From JBDREF01 sp043820045 (GTDB lineage Bacteria > Planctomycetota > Phycisphaerae > Sedimentisphaerales > Anaerobacaceae): a stretch of 8,074 nt of DNA. Made by a program: the position numbers and the translations under genes. The stretch spans positions 1-8,074 of the forward strand of contig JBDREF010000366.1 in the NCBI GenBank assembly GCA_043820045.1. The letters are read 5' to 3'. Positions within the stretch are counted from its first letter, which is position 1, and the number at the start of each line of letters is the position of its first letter. Positions 5,829-8,074 of the stretch are shown here, one piece after another. A model generated the notes under the pieces. It was not told the DNA's origin. It ran no database searches and saw only the letters and a program-made list of their open reading frames with translations.

Positions 5829-6212
5829 ATGTCCAAGATTAAACCGGAAGACCTTGAGAAGATCAGGGAAAGAATGGCCAGGACAATGAGCCTGCGAGAC
5901 GGCAGCGCCCGGGCAAAGATAACCGTTCACATGGGAACGTGCGGCATAGCCGCGGGTGCAAGAAAGATAATGAGCACACTGCTCGGCCTGGTCGGTGAAA
6001 AAGGCGCCGAGGACATTATCGTCACGACCTCGGGCTGCGCCGGGCTGTGCAGCTCCGAACCGATGATGACGGTCGAACTCAAAGGCCGGGCCCCCGTCAA
6101 ATACATCGATCTGAACGAGGAAAAGACCATGAAGATTTTCTCCGATCACGTCCTGTCGAATAAGGTGGTCGAGGAGTATGCACTGGCCATAGGCAGCGAA
6201 CGAGTTGGATAG
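5829..6212 (+). CDS. thioredoxin-fold (2Fe-2S) ferredoxin, HndB-like
   Basis: This small 127-residue protein resembles HndB of the NADP-reducing hydrogenase HndABCD and similar stand-alone proteins beside HydABC genes. A charged N-terminal helix (residues 1-25) leads into a thioredoxin-like fold with MGTCGIAAGARK at 35-46 and SGCAGLCSSEP at 68-78. The cysteines are Cys38, Cys70 and Cys74. A standard [2Fe-2S] thioredoxin-like ferredoxin has four ligands, CX4C plus CX3C; here the first position is not Cys. As I recall, members of the HndB group share this three-cysteine pattern, so it may be a structural subunit or bind an atypical cluster; this should be compared with HndB itself. It sits 15 nt after the HdrA-NuoE gene and 27 nt before the NuoF-like gene, the same order as hndA-hndB-hndC, so it is very likely a subunit of the same complex. 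Confidence 0.85.
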   Translation: MSKIKPEDLEKIRERMARTMSLRDGSARAKITVHMGTCGIAAGARKIMSTLLGLVGEKGAEDIIVTTSGCAGLCSSEPMMTVELKGRAPVKYIDLNEEKTMKIFSDHVLSNKVVEEYALAIGSERVG

Positions 6213-6224
6213 GACATTAGGCCC

Positions 6225-6231
6225 AAGGGAG
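6225..6231 (+). promoter_or_regulatory. ribosome binding site of the NuoF-like gene
   Basis: AAGGGAG lies 8 nt before the ATG at 6240. It supports including the N-terminal [2Fe-2S] domain in the protein. Confidence 0.65.
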
Positions 6232-6239
6232 ACGATTGA

Positions 6240-8033
6240 ATGAAAGCCTATCGAACACATGTCATGCTTTGTGCGGGGACCGGCTGCGTTTCGAACGGAG
6301 CCTTCAAGATAAAGGAAACGTTCGAACGCGAACTCGAAAAACACAACCTGCAGGACGAAGTCGCCGTAGTGATGACCGGCTGCAACGGCTTTTGCGCCCA
6401 GGGGCCGATCGCCGTGGTCAAACCGGACGAAGTATTCTATCAACTGCTTGAGGAAGACGATATTGCCCACCTTGTCGAGGAGCATTTTCTCAAGGGCAGG
6501 CCGGTGGAGAAACTGATGTACACACCTCCGGCCGAGAAAGCACCGGTTCCGAAGATGAGCGACATCGGGTTCTTCAGCAAACAGAGACTGATCGCCCTTC
6601 GCAACCGCGGGATGATCGACCCGGAGCAGATCGACGAGTACATCGCCCGCGGGGGATACACCGCGCTGGCCAAGGCGCTCGGCGAGATGACACCCAAACA
6701 AATCATAGAGCAGATCAAGCAATCCGGACTAAGAGGAAGAGGCGGCGCAGGATTCCCGACCGGCAGGAAGTGGGAACTGGTCGCCGCGACGAAACAAACT
6801 CCGAAGTACCTGGTCTGCAACGCGGACGAGGGAGACCCGGGCGCGTTCATGGACCGCAGCATCATCGAATCCGACCCGCATTCGGTGCTGGAGGGCATGA
6901 TAATCGGCGCCAGGGCCACCGGGGCCACTCACGGCTACGTGTACATCAGGAACGAGTACCCGCTGGCCCGCGAGAGACTGATAAAGGCCATGACCCAGGC
7001 GAGGGAATACGGGCTGCTCGGCGAGGACATACTCGGCAAGGGCCTGAGTTTCGATATCTCGATACAACAGGGCGCAGGCGCGTTTGTCTGCGGCGAGGAG
7101 ACCTCACTGATAGCCTCTCTGGAAGGCGGGGCGCCGGAGCCGAGAGTCAGGCCGCCGTTCCCGGCCGAATCGGGAGTCTGGGATGCGCCGACCAACATCA
7201 ACAACGTCGAGACATGGGCCAACGTGCCGGAGATAATCAACAAGGGCGCCGAATGGTTCGCGGGCATCGGAACCGAGACCAGTAAAGGCACCAAAGTCTT
7301 CTCCGTAGTCGGCAAGGTCAAGAACACCGGCTTGGTCGAAGTGCCGATGGGCATTACGCTGCGAGAGATCGTTTTCGACATAGGGGGCGGAATAGACAAA
7401 GACAAGAAATTCAAAGCGGTCCAGACCGGCGGACCTTCCGGCGGCTGCATACCCGAATCGCTGCTGGATTTGCCCATTGACTATGAGAAGCTCGCGGAGG
7501 TGGGCTCGATCATGGGTTCGGGCGGCCTGATCGTAATGGACGAGGACACCTGCATGGTCGATATTGCCAGGTACTTTCTTGAGTTCCTCAAGGATGAATC
7601 CTGCGGCAAGTGCACCGCGTGCCGTGAAGGCATTGGCGTAATGCACGACATACTGGTCCGTATCTGCAATGGCAACGGCGTCGAAGGCGATATCGAGCAG
7701 CTCGAAGAGCTTGCCGAGGCCGTCAAGGACGCTTCTCTGTGCGCCCTGGGCGGCACCGCGCCGAATCCGGTCCTCAGTACTATCCGGTATTTCCGTGACG
7801 AGTACAAAAGCCATATCGAAGACAAGAGTTGTCCGGCCGGGGTCTGCAAGGCGCTGATCACGTATTCCATCGACCCGGAGAAATGTAAAGGCTGCCGGCT
7901 GTGCGCGAAGAATTGCCCGCAGGAGGCCGTCAGCGGCGAGGCCAAGGAGCCGCACACAATCGACAACGATAAGTGCATCAAGTGTGGAGTTTGTTCTGAC
8001 GTATGCAAGTTCGAAGCGGTGTTAGTGGCATGA
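6240..8033 (+). CDS. nuoF: NuoF/HydB/HndC-type NADH-binding flavoprotein with extra Fe-S domains
   Basis: This 597-residue protein has the full HydB/HndC architecture. Residues 1-90 are a thioredoxin-like [2Fe-2S] domain (Cys11, Cys16, Cys48, Cys52). The NuoF core follows at about 110-525: GLRGRGGAGFPTG at 163-175 and CNADEGDPGAF at 193-203 for FMN and NAD(H), CGEETSL at 284-290, and the [4Fe-4S] ligands Cys455, 458, 461 and 501. The C-terminal tail has two CX2CX2CX3C [4Fe-4S] motifs (Cys549, 552, 555, 559 and Cys579, 582, 585, 589). In bifurcating HydABC and HndABCD, this subunit oxidises or reduces NAD(P)H at FMN and exchanges electrons with ferredoxin; complex I NuoF lacks the N- and C-terminal extensions. 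All ligands appear intact. The TGA overlaps the next gene's ATG by 4 bp, so the operon continues. Whether it uses NADH or NADPH cannot be told from these motifs. The symbol nuoF is the family name only. Confidence 0.95.
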   Translation: MKAYRTHVMLCAGTGCVSNGAFKIKETFERELEKHNLQDEVAVVMTGCNGFCAQGPIAVVKPDEVFYQLLEEDDIAHLVEEHFLKGRPVEKLMYTPPAEKAPVPKMSDIGFFSKQRLIALRNRGMIDPEQIDEYIARGGYTALAKALGEMTPKQIIEQIKQSGLRGRGGAGFPTGRKWELVAATKQTPKYLVCNADEGDPGAFMDRSIIESDPHSVLEGMIIGARATGATHGYVYIRNEYPLARERLIKAMTQAREYGLLGEDILGKGLSFDISIQQGAGAFVCGEETSLIASLEGGAPEPRVRPPFPAESGVWDAPTNINNVETWANVPEIINKGAEWFAGIGTETSKGTKVFSVVGKVKNTGLVEVPMGITLREIVFDIGGGIDKDKKFKAVQTGGPSGGCIPESLLDLPIDYEKLAEVGSIMGSGGLIVMDEDTCMVDIARYFLEFLKDESCGKCTACREGIGVMHDILVRICNGNGVEGDIEQLEELAEAVKDASLCALGGTAPNPVLSTIRYFRDEYKSHIEDKSCPAGVCKALITYSIDPEKCKGCRLCAKNCPQEAVSGEAKEPHTIDNDKCIKCGVCSDVCKFEAVLVA

Positions 8034-8074
8034 TATTGGATGATGCGAGAAAGATTCTGGAAGCGGAAGTCATC
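8030..8074 (+). CDS. start of next operon gene, possibly DRTGG-domain protein (partial)
   Basis: An ATG at 8030 overlaps the previous stop as ATGA and opens a frame of 15 codons to the window edge (MILDDARKILEAEVI). The short sequence resembles the beginning of DRTGG-domain proteins, which often read like 'KEILEAEVL.G' from memory and are encoded beside HydABC/HndABCD-type hydrogenase genes. Fifteen residues are too few to establish this. The gene itself is likely, given the tight coupling and open frame; the family is a guess. A hydrogenase or other catalytic subunit could follow further downstream. Confidence 0.55.
   Translation, partial: MILDDARKILEAEVI

Noticed and set aside
5193..6722. 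509-codon open frame on the minus strand across the fusion, HndB-like and NuoF-like genes
   Set aside because: It spans three real + strand genes and their intergenic gaps, and shows no motif. It is an antisense shadow.
7104..7955. 283-codon minus-strand open frame inside the NuoF-like gene
   Set aside because: It is fully opposite a gene with intact cofactor motifs, and its translation has no family signature.

Overview
The window looks like part of an anaerobic bacterial genome. A secreted beta-propeller-like protein sits next to a Ser/Thr kinase with a single membrane span. These are followed by a redox operon of heterodisulfide-reductase-like (Hdr) and NADH-oxidoreductase-like (HydB/HydC, HndA-C type) subunits. 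The gene mix (eukaryotic-type kinase with an exported tail, Hdr plus Hnd-type genes, moderately high GC) would fit an anaerobic member of the Planctomycetota such as Phycisphaerae. That placement is an inference from content only; there is no rRNA or other marker here.

Layout. Bases 1 to about 181 may hold the 3' end of an unidentified upstream gene. Positions 67-1326 encode an exported DUF3616/phytase-like propeller protein. The kinase at 1310-2845 overlaps it by 17 bp, so the two form a coupled pair. Positions 2846-3285 are a 440-bp non-coding stretch with a GC-rich palindrome, a small hairpin, a cluster of TGAGAA/TTCTCA half-sites and a possible 21-codon leader ORF touching the next start codon. 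From 3286 to the right edge all genes are on the + strand: hdrC, a 126-bp gap holding a textbook REP doublet (REPIN-like, 3923-3992), hdrB, a fusion of an HdrA fragment to a NuoE-type [2Fe-2S] domain, a small thioredoxin-fold ferredoxin (HndB-like), a NuoF/HydB/HndC-type flavoprotein, and the first 15 codons of another gene, possibly a DRTGG-domain protein.

How the genes may work together. HdrB (two complete CCG motifs) and HdrC (two [4Fe-4S] motifs) form the usual thiol/disulfide-reducing arm. The NuoE-like domain, the HndB-like protein and the NuoF-like protein form the NAD(H)/FMN arm known from electron-bifurcating HydABC and HndABCD. The physical link is the 293-residue fusion: the first part of HdrA (half a Rossmann fold, HdrA cysteines and one [4Fe-4S] motif) runs directly into NuoE, with the rest of the HdrA FAD domain absent. 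I infer a complex carrying electrons between NAD(H), probably ferredoxin, and HdrB. No hydrogenase, formate dehydrogenase or complete HdrA is visible; these could lie downstream.

The most interesting points are the HdrA-NuoE fusion, the REP doublet with compensatory stem changes inside the operon, and a cysteine-less Ada-like tail on the extracytoplasmic side of the kinase.
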